DNA from: Cyathus striatus
Taxonomy: Eukaryota > Basidiomycota > Agaricomycetes > Agaricales > Nidulariaceae
DNA length: 64,000 nucleotides
NCBI GenBank assembly: GCA_025738555.1
Contig: JAOVFP010000008.1
Coordinates: forward strand, 2,914,001-2,978,000
Reading direction: 5' to 3'
The notes below the pieces were generated by a model that did not search any database, had not been told where the DNA came from, and saw nothing but the letters and a program-made list of their open reading frames with translations. How positions within the stretch are numbered: position 1 is the stretch's first letter; each line of letters opens with the position of its first letter. Positions 48,331 through 60,239 of the stretch are shown in pieces. A program made the position numbers and the translations under genes.

Positions 48331-50142
48331 ATGAAAACAAGCGACATGTCAGAATCTGACTCTGAGTTACGGGTACCTACAGTTCGGGAAGACAACGTTA
48401 GCGCTATTATCCATTCTTCGGAGAAACCCATTCCGGCTCGAATTCAAATTGACGGAGGCCCCCAAGCATGGGCTACTCTCGTAGGAGGGTGAGCCACATC
48501 GGCTATTCCACTTCTTTCAAACTGACAAGATGAGCTCGCTAGGTTCTTTGTTACGATGGCCACATTTGGGTACACGTACGCATTTGGGGTCTATCAAGAC
48601 ATATACACAAGATCTCAGTTAGCATCTGCGTCAAGAATTAGTTGGATTGGATCTACACAGCTTTTCTTCATCTTTCTTGTGGGGCTTCCAGCAGGAAAGA
48701 TGCTTGACCTCGGATACTATCGCCATACAATGGTCATTGGATCTACACTCTATGTGTTTTCGTACGCATGCTTTTGTTGAAAATGGGACGGCTACTAATT
48801 GCACTAAAAATCGTGGTTTTAGCATGTTCATGGTCTCAATTGCGCACCACGATCAATATTATCAAATATTCCTATCGCAGGCCATTGGAATGGGAATTGG
48901 TGCAGGAATGCTCTACGTACCTGCAATGGCTTTACAAGCTCACTATTGGCAGAAAAAAAGGGCACTTGCCATGGGCATCGTTGCGCTAGGTAATGATAAT
49001 ATATCTTCCTCACCATCAGATCACATAAGTTGATAATCATTCTTAAGGGGCTTCGACTGGTGGAATATTCTTCCCAATAATGTTAAACCAACTCTTCAAA
49101 GGTTCAGCAGGATTTGCATGGGGAGTCCGAGCATCTGCGTTTCTGTGCCTTGGCCTCCTCTCCGTCAGCATTGTTCTGATGAAGCCGAATCCGGAGATTA
49201 TGACTGCTGAAAAGCCAAAGCCTGATATAAAGAACATTATCACCGATATTCCCTACATGGCTGTGAATTCCGGGTACGTGTTCGAATATCATGTGCATTT
49301 TTATTATGCTTATTATATGGTATAGAGCTGGTATCGTCGAGATAGGATTATTTTTTCCGAGTAAGTCCAGTAACTGTAATATATGTTACCCCACAGATTT
49401 ATGTGTCTAGTCTTCTACCTGCAGCTATTTACCATTTTGAAAGGTCTTGACCCTAACTTCGCCTTTTATACGGTAATTTTACGGTGTTAATAAAATGGGA
49501 AGTAATTTCTAACATGCATTTGCAGTTGGCGATAATGAATGCATCAGCATTTCCTGGGCGCACTATACCGAACTTCTTTGCAGACAAACTGGGCCCCTTC
49601 AATGCCTTCATACCGGTTGGAGCTATATGTGCCGCATTGATCCTGGCTTTGCTTCATATAGAGACGGTTGGGGGTGTTGTTGTGTTTGCGATTCTATATG
49701 GGTTCTTTTCGGGCGCATGTAAGTCAACACAAATTTATTTGAGACAAAGTCTAAATTGCGGCTGTTAGGGTTATCCCTTGCCTCGCCTTGTGTTGCGAGC
49801 CTTTCAAAGCACCCTAGTGAGCTTGGGTAAGAAGTTAGCTCATTAGAGAACTAATTCTATCTAAATCGCAATACATAATATTAGGGTGCGATTCGGAATC
49901 TCTTTCGCAGTCTCCGGAATAGGATCTTTAATTGGTAATCCTGTTGATGGAATACTCTTAGGGGATACTTTCCCATGGTGGAAAGCTATTACTTTCAGTG
50001 CGGTGAGGGATACTCATGCTGCGAGGACAAATAATTGTTTACTTACTATAATTATTTTCAGGCCACAATAATGGGGGGTACCGGCTTGATTCTTTTTACT
50101 CGGCATTTCATTGCTAAAAACAATGGCACTCATTTTGTTTAA
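48331..50142 (+). CDS. MCH/MCT-like MFS transporter, copy C
   Basis: Third member of the paralogue group (15055, 17802). The start ATG at 48331 begins MKTSDMSESDSELR; exon 1 ends IDGGPQAWATLVGG. Then FGVYQDIYTRSQLASASRIS, LDLGYYRHTMVIG, SIAHHDQYYQIFLSQAIGMG, HYWQKKRALAMGIVALG, FPIMLNQLFKGSAGFAWG, the central loop KPNPEIMTAEKPKPDIKN, AGIVEIGLFFP, YLQLFTILKGLDPNFAFYT, NASAFPGRTIPNFFADKLGP, GFFSGAC, VRFGISFAVSGIGSLIGNPV, and the tail FIAKNNGTHFV stopping at 50142. Exon borders match copy B, and the exon broken in copy A is intact here (STGGIFFPIM). Twelve predicted helices. Substrate unknown; relatives include monocarboxylate and riboflavin permeases. Confidence 0.87.
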
Positions 50143-50726
50143 ACAATTTTAAAAGACATTCTCTTGTACCGAACCATAACGATATATTTTATACTTTTCA
50201 TTCGATACTCTCTGATGTTTGCTGCTTTATATTATGTAATTATTTTGATATCTGGTAAATATGACAGTCCTTGCCTTCACCGATTCGATGGTGTATTGAA
50301 ATCATCACGAATATGATCGGGAATCCTGAGGCAGCACCCAATGCTAAATGAATGAGGCAATGTGACACAATCACACGAAGAAAAACTCTCTACTTATTTC
50401 ACAATTAAGCAGCCCCCCCCATCCCGGCTATCAAGAATTCCAGAGTTAGCTCCAGCCTCCATCAGGTTCAAGTTGCACTTTTTCGATTCATTATCCACGT
50501 GGTGCTTCACACGGTCACCAGCGCTGGCTCATGATCATCGTTTTCAGTTCCATTGCCGTCGATAAGTTCCCCAAATCCCTCCCCTTTCCGCAATGCCAGT
50601 CAAACCACCTCCTTTCAGCCCTTGACGAAGTACCAGGTGAAAAATTTGGGTATTGTGTTACGTCACTCTCTGTAAAAACAGAAAAAAAGACGGTGCATTG
50701 GTAGGTCATTGCTAGCTCTGGATTTA

Positions 50727-50855
50727 TTAGGGCTGCCAACTGTAACCGTACAAAACGGCTACAGTACAGTTACGGCAACCACGGACACCATACCATATGA
50801 GGTCGACAAGAGGCTCTATATGGTACGGGTACGGTACGGTTTTCACCCGTCAGTA
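50727..50855 (+). mobile_element. Possible Ac-like hAT terminus
   Basis: Starts TAGGGCTGCCAACTG and is followed within 130 bases by several AACCGTA, ACGGTA and TACGG words, the layout known from Ac/Ds-type hAT ends (short terminal repeat plus subterminal ACGG motifs). A similar start, TAGGGCTGTACACC, is at 60683. No matching right end or target duplication found. Confidence 0.35.
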
Positions 50856-51834
50856 TATGAAGTTCCGAGTGTGGAATAATTCACCGTAACCGTAATTCGG
50901 CGTCGTAATTCATAAATTCCGCTATTTTTCATTTCTTTCTGCATACATAGGTACTACTACATATCATAATTCATATATATGTCTTTTTAAAAATGTATGC
51001 CCTATGATTGTTGTTTTATAGCACATCTCCCATCACTTCTTCCTCCCGTCTTCCTTTCAGAGAAATTTCCCACGCTAACAGAGGCAAGCGAATAAGAGTA
51101 AATACGTCCGTCGTAGGGGTTCCTTTTTCTTTTTTACATCTGTAATTCAGTCAATCTTTGCATTATATACTAAAATAAACTTAGCGCTTTTGTGATTCGT
51201 CTCGGGGTGTACAGCTTTGCGAGAAGTGTCCCACTATAGTTTTGTAATAAGCCAGGATACATGTAAATTGAAGGCTCGAGGTTTCAGATATTAGTAAGCT
51301 CTGTTAACTCATACTTTCTCATTGTGTCGACAACATAGAAATATGAACATTTTAATAAAAATAATATATTTGAAGTCACTACACATGAAACACATAATAT
51401 TTATGAGAGTGCCTACATGTTTTATGCATGTCAACACACTGGAAAGAGGATACATACAAATAATAAACAACAATAGACAGCATAAATTATGAAGTTCTTG
51501 TTCACAAAGTAATACTGTATATATAACAAAAACATATTAAATACTACAGATAGATTCCCAATAGAGAGATCTCGTATTCACTCACCTTTTCTATGTGTGG
51601 GAATTTCTTGAGATGAAAAGATAAGAGGAAGAATCGACAGAAAATGAACTATAACACAGCGATAACAAGACATATGTTTATTTTAAAAAGATATACATTA
51701 TTATGACATGAAATAGCACCTATGTATGCAGAAAGAAATGAAATATAGCGGAATTTTACGAATTATGACACCCCGAGTTTACGACACAGCCAAATTATGG
51801 TTACGGTGAATTATTCCACACTCAGAACTTCATA
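50856..51834. mobile_element. Inverted-repeat element A (979 bp)
   Basis: The ends read TATGAAGTTCCGAGTGTGGA on the left and the complement with one difference on the right. Arms of about 250 bases (to about 51110 and from about 51580). The interior is AT-rich and non-coding. Flanks share TCAGTA immediately outside both ends (50850-50855 and 51835-51840), a possible 6-bp target duplication. It shares its ends with the element beginning 9 bases further right. Confidence 0.75.
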
Positions 51835-52294
51835 TCAGTACCTATGAAGTTCCGAGTGTGGAAATATTCACTGTAGTCATAATTCGGCTGTGTTGTAACT
51901 TTGGGGTGTTGTAATTCCGAAAATTCTTGTATTTTTAAGTTCTTTCCCCATATATAGGTACTATTGCATGTAATTATTCATGTATATGTTTTTGGACAAA
52001 CATATACCCTATCATTGTTATATTATGGTTCATTTTCTGTCTTTCAGAGAGATTTCTCATGCTTGCTGAAGGCAAGTGAATAAGAGGTATTTCTATTGTA
52101 AGGGTTCCTTTTTTGACATTTGTATTTCAGTCAATCTTTGCATTACATAATACAGTGGACTTAGTGCCTCCATAATTCATTTTGAGTATACAGCTTTGTG
52201 AGGAGTGTCCTTCATGTACTCTATTGTCAGTCAGGAATATACATATATCATAGCTTGAGAGAAGCAATTCTATAGTAATAGATGTGATATACAC

Positions 52295-55200
52295 CAGTAA
52301 TGCTCACTTCGGTGTCAGTGTCAGTGACACTTTTGACACTGATGGCTGTATAACAGCATCAAGACACTGTCATTGACGATGTTAGACATTGAGGTAGAGT
52401 GATTATGTGATCCTGACACCTAGCAAAGGCTAGCATGCCCCACTTAAGTATAAAACTCAATGAATTTACTTAATTTATGATGTTATGTGGACACGCCCCA
52501 AGCAAGTGTGTACTGAGTAGAGGAGCAAGTTTACTGAGGGACAGTGAGCAAGTCTCACTACTGTAGAGTGTATGCAGCATAGAACATAGATTGTAATCAC
52601 CCATTACTGCTGTGAGCTATGCCAACCTCTTCTGATGTTTGGAACTACTTCTACAAGTCTGAAATGAAACACAAGAACAATAATTCCTTCTACAGTGCTT
52701 GGTGCAAGTCTTGTTTCACTCATGAAGCATGAATAGAATGGCATAAGGAACTTAATGAGCAATACCAAGGGCAGAGAGACACCTGTCACACTGAAGAACA
52801 GATTCTTGAATCATGTAAGCCATTGAGTTTCGATTCAGGAGATGGGGACCATTGATTGATGACATGATAATGCAATAGTAAAGACAGTTGATAGAGTGAA
52901 ATCAGGGCATGTTGAAATGATGTGGAATCATCTAGCTGATCATTGTAATGCTGTTGACTCTCAAGTCAAAGCTATGGAAAAACAATGACAAGGAGGATAT
53001 GCTCAAAAGAGAGCAAAGAATAAAGAAAATCAGGTATTATGGTAGCACTGAGTTATATCACTTGAATAAAAATAGCTCACACTTCGATAGCTCCCTCTTG
53101 AGGAGCGCTCCTTGCAAACTCACACACCTGAGGGAAGATCTGGTTCACAGGATATTATCCTTGTCTCCAAGAGTTCTAATATGGTACATGTGATACAGCA
53201 TAGAAGGGCGGGTACTTTTGTCCCAAATCACTCAGATGCAATATTTCTAAGCAACAAGGTAATATTGCCTGGGCCAATGGAGTGGGACCTTCAGTGCATT
53301 GAAGAATGGAATGCTGATCTCTGTCGGCTCATGGTTGCCTGCAATATTTTATGGTGGGCAGTTGAAAATCCTTTCTGGTGCTATTTCTTTGAGAAATGGG
53401 TTCCTGGTTGTTTAATCCCAGGCAGAAAACAGTTATCTGGTCGCATTTTGGATAGCCAGGCAGATCTGGCAGTTGATAACATTCAGAGAGAAGTAAATGG
53501 AAAGTATGGGACTGGGCAGTGTGATGGCTGGAAGAATATTTCAAAGGACTTGTTAATTGGTTCTATGGTCAATGTTGAATTTGAGGTAAAACTACAGTCT
53601 ACAACATTGTGAAGTCTAAATAAAACTGATGATTTTATTCTAGCCTTATTTAATAGGTACAACCAATGTGTCTGCGCAGGCAAAGACAGCTGAGAACCTA
53701 CTGGAGATTGTAAAGAATGACATCAGATATTGTACTGATGTCTTAAGTATCAATTTGATAGCATGGTGTACAGATTCCAGTGGGAAATCATTGAAAATGC
53801 GAAGGCTATTGCAAGCATCATATAATTCAATGGCAGTTGTGGAATGCTGGGCTCACCAGGTAAGGTAGTATTCGACTTTTTACAATTTTATCTGACTTCA
53901 TTCTCAAAACAGGTTAATCTTGTAGTTGGTGACTACTTCAAGCTGAAAACACCATTTATTACTGTTGTAGATGATGTGCTTGAAGTTTCCAAGTGGTTTA
54001 ACAACCATTCTTGCACACTGGGGATTCTTCGGCAGCAACATAGCATTGGACAATCATGAATCAAGCCAATTACTTTAATTCTTCCAGTACTCACCAGATG
54101 GACATCACACTATCTGGCTGTATCTCGACTTCTTGAATTCGAAAATACTCTCTGGCAAATTTTTAATAACCCTCAGGTTCATGGAGATCTTCTTGTATGT
54201 GCTGGTACTTGGTCAGATGCAAAAGAAAAGGCTGCAGATATATTACATATACTTGAGTCTCCTGGATTTTGGACAGATTTGCTGATGTATGTTACAATTT
54301 TTATTTAAACTTAAATTTACTAACTATACACTATTATAGTATTAAGTTGCATTTAGAACTGTTTGCATTCACTGTGAATGTTACACAAAGTGACAGTGCT
54401 TGGTTAGATGTCACTTTGATCACATTAGCAAATCTCTATCACATATTTTCAGATTCAAGGATTGATGGCACTGTCTGCAATGGTGTTATTAGAAGCCTAG
54501 AGAAACAATGGAAGAAAGCAGATCAAGACATATTTATTTTGGCTCTCGTCTTTAACCCCTATATCCATTGTATCTGTTTCCATCCAAATAGTCCATTGAA
54601 GATGATGGGAGGGCTTTGGCCAATATTCAAAAAATGTTTTATTAGATTTTTTGAAGATGAACCAGATGCTGCTTGTCAGTCTTCATTTGCTGACTACATT
54701 TCAGATGTTGGAAGGTGGAGCTATGAAAGCATGTACCTTTCAGATCTACTTAATTCTGAATTGCACAGAACTGTAAGTATATCACATTATATGCATTGGA
54801 TATTTACTAATAATATATATACATAGTCAGCCAACATAAACCTAGTGAGTTTATGGCAATGCATATCTTAAGTGTGGTGCTGAATTCAGCTGCAACAGAG
54901 CATCTATTCAGCAAATATGGGGCTTTGCATACAAAGCTGAAAAATCACCTACATTATGATAAGGTTTGGAAGATGGTTTTACTCAGAAACAACATAGACA
55001 AGCAGTTCCACCTCACACAAAGAATTTCTAGAAAGTGCAAGCTTGGTCTTGTGGATAATGAAATATCAGCTACTATGGAATCTCATAGTGATGGAATCAT
55101 GATTACAGACTCACAAGACATCTTGGAAGGCGAAGACAATCATGATGTGGATAACAACTCCATTGTCCCATTTCCAGTGGTTGTGGATGAGCTAATGGCA

Positions 55201-55584
55201 GATGCAATGGAAGCTGACCTCAAATACACAAACCAGGATTCATCCAGTAACTCAAACCCTCACATTGACTATCATACTCTGGAGTCTCTATTCCACTATC
55301 CCACTCATTCAGACCCTTGCCTGTGTTCCTACAAGTTTATGCTAGAATACTGGAAGAAAGCAGAGCTGGGGCTTGAAGCAGAAATCACATTTCACAAAGC
55401 CAAGGCTGAGCAAGTAGCAATAAACAATTAATAGTTATTATTGATTGATTAGTTAATCTTCAAAAATCACATTGTAAATAAATCTATTCACATGGCTATT
55501 GACAGGATATGACAGCATTGACATCTGACACATTGGTCCACAGTGTCAGTGTGATGATGTCAGACACTGTCGAGAACATCACTG
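52295..55584 (+). mobile_element. hAT-superfamily DNA transposon (3290 bp)
   Basis: The ends CAGTAATGCTCAC... and ...GAGAACATCACTG are imperfect inverted repeats of about 22 bases (CAGT-R-ATG-Y-TC). An 8-bp direct repeat ATATACAC flanks it exactly (52287-52294 and 55585-55592), the standard hAT target duplication. Subterminal DNA at both ends repeats GTGTCAGTGTCAGTGACAC-like words. It carries a hAT transposase gene in plus orientation (52620-55431). It sits inside the left part of element B, so it arrived later. Confidence 0.93.
52620..55431 (+). pseudogene. hAT transposase (BED finger and hATC domain), with in-frame stops
   Basis: From 52620: MPTSSDVWNYFYKSE and AWCKSC (the CxxC of a BED-type finger), stop TGA (about 52731), then a segment containing WNHLADHCNAVDSQVKAMEK before another TGA near 52987. 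The core is clear from 53118: CRLMVACNILWWAVENPFW, PGRKQLSGRILDSQADLAVD, GTGQCDGWKNISKDLL, intron, NDIRYCTDVLSINLIAWCTD, AVVECWAHQ, intron, VNLVVGDYFKL, then TGA at about 54057 followed in frame by LTRWTSHYLAVSRLL. The C-terminal dimerisation domain is MAMHILSVVLNSAATEHLFS and KYGALHTKLKNHLHYDKVWK (about 54853-54980). Protein ends at 55431. At least three stops, all TGA, interrupt an otherwise well-kept protein, so it cannot act alone unless unseen introns remove them. Confidence 0.85.
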
Positions 55585-55810
55585 ATATACACCACCACCT
55601 CAATCGCTATGTAGACAGTTTCATGTAGTGATATCATTATATGTATGTGCTAATGTTAGTGGGAGAGATATACTATATGTATGCTATCTCTCTGCTTGTA
55701 CATTCTGTTTGAATACACAACAGAATGCTAGTGCCTTTGAAATTCCTCAATTCTTGTCTACAAACATGAATGCAGATGGCACAGTGCACTCATAATTTGT
55801 ACATGTGTGG

Positions 55811-55830
55811 TGTAGAGCAGGCTTTCTGCT
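55811..55830 (-). repeat. Hairpin-CTCTAC motif, copy 4 of 4
   Basis: Reverse-strand copy: AGCAGAAAGCCTGCTCTACA. Stem is weaker than in the other copies. Confidence 0.45.
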
Positions 55831-55888
55831 TACATGGTAGAAACAATGTTGTGACATGTTCTGGTATCATAACATGATCTGTCCTTCA

Positions 55889-56494
55889 CACTGCTGGCCA
55901 GCAACTATTTTGTGGTTAGCAAAATCCATACAAAACTGACCTCAATAACTATAAATATTGACATAAAATATTCCCTGTAGTAAAATGATGGCTATTGTTG
56001 AGTGCAAAATCTGTGACACATGTTCCCATTTGTACATGTTTTGCATTAATACAAATGTATCTTTTTGTTCTAATTTTAGCTTGATCAAAACTGGTGCAAA
56101 AGTCAACATTTTGCACAAGTTTTACTTAATGTTTAATTTTGCCAATAAATTTTGACAGGCTCAGAACTTGTTTTCTTAAAATGACCAATTCAACACTTCT
56201 GTCATTTTAAGAAAAAAAGTTTTGCACCTGTCAAAATGCACTGGCAAAATTAAACATTTTCACAGAAGTAAAACTTGTGCAAAATGTTGACTTTTACACC
56301 AATTTTAATCAAACTAAAATTAGAACAAAAAGATACATTTATATTAATGCAAAACATGTACAAAAGATAACATGTGTCACAGATTTTGCACTTGACAGTA
56401 GCCATCATTTTATTACAGGGAATATTGTATGTCAATATTTATAGTTATTGAGTATGGATTTTGCTAACCACAAAATAGTTGCTGGCCAGCAGTG
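55889..56494. mobile_element. CACTA-like foldback element (606 bp)
   Basis: An almost complete palindrome: arms 55889-56188 and 56203-56494 around a loop of about 15 bases. Ends read CACTGCTGGCCAGCAACTAT and complement. TCA flanks both sides (55886-55888 and 56495-56497), a 3-bp target duplication. CACTA/CACTG ends with a 3-bp duplication fit the CACTA (EnSpm) superfamily; the element has no coding capacity and is non-autonomous. The terminal GCTGGCCAGC is itself a palindrome. Confidence 0.82.
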
Positions 56495-57905
56495 TCAAGT
56501 GCATTGCTCTACAGTGCCCTAGTGAATTTCACCCTACAGTTCTACTGCTCTCTCTCTCTCATTCTCAATCTAAGTGGTTGTCTCACTCATCCTGTTTGCT
56601 CTCACCAAGTCCCACTCTCAGAAATCACTCTCATCTTGAAGTCCTGTCTCATGTTGTGCCATCAATGTGTTCATTAATGCCTCTAACACACTCTCCTATT
56701 TTCACCTTGGAACCTTAAGGTTAGACAGATGCACTAACCATCACTTTCTTCATTGAGGAAACTTCAAGCAGACCTCCTCTTCAGTGGTATTTATACTATT
56801 ATGTAGAAAACCTAGAGTGATTCACTCAGCATCATAAACAACGGCTATATATATTAGATAGATACCTAGAGTGATTCACTAGGTAATTGTAAGTAAATGA
56901 TACAGTATGTACAAATAAGAGAACTCACCTCAGCATTGTAAACAACAGCTGAGGTGTACTATCTAAAGTACATAGGTTTATATACACTATGAGTCCTTTA
57001 CTCCAGGACAAAGGAGTAAACTACATACTGGGGAAAGCTTGAGGCCAAGAGCATGCTGTGCAGCGCAGTAGCAGTATAGTACAAGTATGTATTAGTACAA
57101 GATAAGGGTGGCATGGTGAAACAGAGAGGGATACAATATATACAATATATTGTCCTTTACCACGCAATGAGCATATGACCTCGGTGGCTGCTGAATGAAT
57201 ACCAGTGGGCGCAGTCTAATGGAAAACGAGAGCACGAGTCGGACTTGGAGGTGTTTGTATATTCAACATATTATATTTACTTAGTGCAGATAGTAATTCA
57301 TTGCTAGTAGCCTATTAAACTGTCAAGCATTCCCTTGCACAATTGAATTGCCAAAACATGTAGCATAAACTCTTTCAGTTATCTTATACCTAAATGAGTG
57401 TATTATTCGTTAACCTGAGAGTTGTGCACATATGTTTGTCTATTTTAAATGCACTATGGAATACAGCTGATTTCAGAATGTTAGAATGATTCTTGCTTCT
57501 ATGCATGTTGACATATTTGTAAGTCTTGGGAGCATGGGAGTAAAAAGACAAGTGGCATGGTGTACTCACATTTCACTTGATAGAATTTGGATATAATATT
57601 TCACAGCTATGAAATGATTCAATGCAGTACAGATAGATTAATGGGACCCCTATGAATGTACCTCTTATTCACTCACCTTCAGTAAGCATGGGAAATCTCT
57701 CTGAAAGACAGAAAATGAACCATAATATAACAATAATAGGGTATATGTTTGTCCAAAAACATATACATGAATAATTATATACAATAGTACCTATGTATGG
57801 GGAAAGAACTAAAAAATACAGGAATTTTCGGAATTATGACACCCCAAAGTTATGACACAGCCAAATTACAACTATGGTGAATATTTCCACACTCAGAACT
57901 TCATA

Positions 57906-59035
57906 GGTACCCATCCTGTATAGCTATTTATGGCCATCAGGATGGTTAAGAGGGGTTTCTATATATGATATATAAATATCATGTGTTTATTAAAGAATGT
58001 TGAAAAAGCCAAAGCAACACCAAAGTTAACTTCAAGTTAGCACACCACCAAGAACATAAAGTCAGAAATGGTTTGAAGAGGATACATTGCTGAGTCTCAC
58101 TGGTGGCGACTCTATTGTAATGCAGTACTTTTGGGTTATTTCAGTGCATGTTTGGATAGTTGGTGTGGTAATTTAGACATTCAGTGGTACTTGATACTAT
58201 AGGATTGAGAAGAAATACCTACTTGACAAGTACTTACAGTGGAACAGAACATTGAAAGCATGACTCAGAGGCTCATACTGTGAATGATGCATTACCAGCC
58301 ATTGAAGTGACCATTGGGATATGTCTGCCTGTCAACTGCAGTGACAATGCCCTGGTAATCCCTTGACTGTTGTATAAAAACTGTAACTGATCTTTAAGTC
58401 ATGAGTGAATGTGCTACTACTAGAGTGAGATATGGCAACTTTCGCATTTCAGTCCCCTCTTTCATCAGTTTAGGTTTGAAGTTCAACAATCTAAAACAAA
58501 AATGATATTATTATGTTTTTTTAAGTTATAGCAAAATGAACTAGAGAGTGATAAGGTCAATATTGTATATAGTGCCATGAAAGATCAGCATTCACTATTC
58601 AGATGTTCAGGGGGCCACCTGTATGTAATATCATGTTATGTAGATGTAGACATTATTGTAGAATGCAGTTGTATGAAACTGTATCAACTGTCCCAATTCC
58701 ACTCCCACTGCCTCATTTTTCTGAATATATTAATCCCTTGCTTACTCTAAGTTTATGATTTCATTTCCAGCTGATGCTCCAAGGTTGTAAAATTACCTTG
58801 CTTGGCAAGGTCTTTTGCCCATGAAAATTGAGGGCCATTTTCATATTGTGTGACATTATGCCTAATGTGTCACATTGCTTTTGTAAGTTGGCTCATGACC
58901 AATGTTCAGTGTTCCAACATCTGTGTTGCTGTGCATCATTTTCACAGATATAGCTGCTACTTGTGCTCAATGGTCTGCATGATTACTGTTTGTTGTAGGT
59001 AGTTCTAAAGCAGCTTGTTTTCATGTGTGGGGACC
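57906..59035. other. AT-rich stretch, nothing recognised
   Basis: Right flank of element B. A word ACCTTGCTTGGCAAGGT near 58794 recalls the palindrome seen at 28126. No gene supported. Confidence 0.45.
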
Positions 59036-59243
59036 TTTGGTCCTAGTAGCCATAGACAAGAGATATGAGTAAGAAGATAAGAACCAGATGAGTAAGGTGA
59101 CATAAGCTCAGTGACCTTTGTCAGAAGAGCAGAAGGGGAAAGTAGAAGAATGAGATCTGTACAAGTTAAGAAGTGTGGGAAGTGCAGAGATGAAGTGCAG
59201 AATAGAAGTGCAGGAATAAGGTAGGAAAAGTATGGCTATGACA
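59036..59243 (-). mobile_element. Truncated LTR, minus strand
   Basis: Read on the minus strand from 59243 it starts TGTCATAGCCATACTTTTCC and follows the LTR that begins at 63197 for about 165-200 bases with high identity (shared words CTTCTGCTCTTCTGAC, GCTTATGTCACCTTACTCAT, CTGGTTCTT). Similarity stops near 59036, so only the 5' part of the LTR remains. Confidence 0.75.
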
Positions 59244-59281
59244 ATATCACTCCCTTTCAAGATGTTAGTTATAGTGATGTA

Positions 59282-60017
59282 TGTAAGATATATCACTTAC
59301 CATCACTGCCATCTGATTCTTCTTTATCACCAACACTCAATTTGTCACCTGAATCTTCTGTATTTTCTATATTTTCTGCAATATAAGTGTTGCTAAAAAT
59401 ATACACAAGAGCTATCAATTGCAAACCTTTGCTTTTGCTTTTGTTGTTGGTTTTGGATTTGCTGGATTCACTTTCTTCTTCAACTGTGGAGGATGTGAAT
59501 ATTTTGATGCATGTTTTATGAAATATTTTCTTACCTTTTTTCATGTCTGAACAATGCTTATGAGTAACAGTGAAAGCTGGAGCTGCTGGTTGAGGTACAT
59601 TACAGGCTGGACTTGCTTTAGAGGAGCAATAGGAAGGCTGCTTTCCTCCAGTACCCTTTTAGCACTAAGTATTAAATATATTATTAGTACATAAATATTA
59701 TATAAATATATGTAATACATACACAGTAAGATCAGGAATTCCCTCTGCATTTGCAGCAGCATCCTCAGCTGCCTTCATTTCTGAAGTTTTCCTACAAAAT
59801 TATTGGTGGGGTAGTGGAAGAAAGGTCTGAAACCATATGAGTTTTTTTTGCTTTTTTTGCCCTTCTTTGTTGGTGGCTGAGCTGTGAGATCAGCAGCAGA
59901 AGTATCATGCTTGTGAGTCTCACTGTGAGTCTCATGTGTAGCTGAGGGTGGTGCAGATTCAGTAGGAAGAATACTAGAAGTCTGAGTGGTAGCAGAGCAA
60001 GTAGAACAACGAGCCAT
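59282..60017 (-). pseudogene. Unrecognised multi-exon gene, degraded
   Basis: The start ATG at 60017 gives MARCSTCSATTQTSSILP, a Thr/Ser/His-rich segment, then a basic PTKKGKKSKKNSYGFRPF. After an intron: MKAAEDAAANAEGIPDLTV; after another: a Pro-rich piece PACNVPQPAAPAFTVTHK; then VEEESESSKSKTNNKSKSK and an acidic tail SVGDKEESDGSDG. The third piece is only in phase with the next if read in a different frame from the open frame at 59541-59762, so a frameshift or lost splice site is likely. Low-complexity basic/acidic makeup; family unknown, perhaps a repeat-borne gene since it abuts an LTR fragment. Confidence 0.4.
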
Positions 60018-60239
60018 TGTGTATAGATGTGTTAGAATGCTTTGAGATGGTGAGATGGTGGTGGTTGAGAAGAAAGAGAAGGGGATTGATGCATAACAAT
60101 ACCTTGAAAGGTGCACAGCACACACATGATCAAAAGACTAAAAATATGCAACCTTTCATTGGCTATACTGAACACAGATAAATATATATTATATATGATT
60201 GGCTACAACAAGATTATGTAATCTACTTTGGCCTTCCTC

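Larger units (their letters stand above)
51843..57905. mobile_element. Inverted-repeat element B, host of nested insertions
   Basis: Left arm 51843-52090 and right arm 57655-57905 match as inverted repeats and belong to the same family as element A (ends TATGAAGTTCCGAGTGTGGA and complement). With the hAT element (52295-55584 plus one target copy) removed, element B is about 2.76 kb; it also contains the CACTA-like foldback at 55889-56494. No transposase of its own recognised. Flanks AGTACC and GGTACC agree at five of six positions. Confidence 0.72.
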
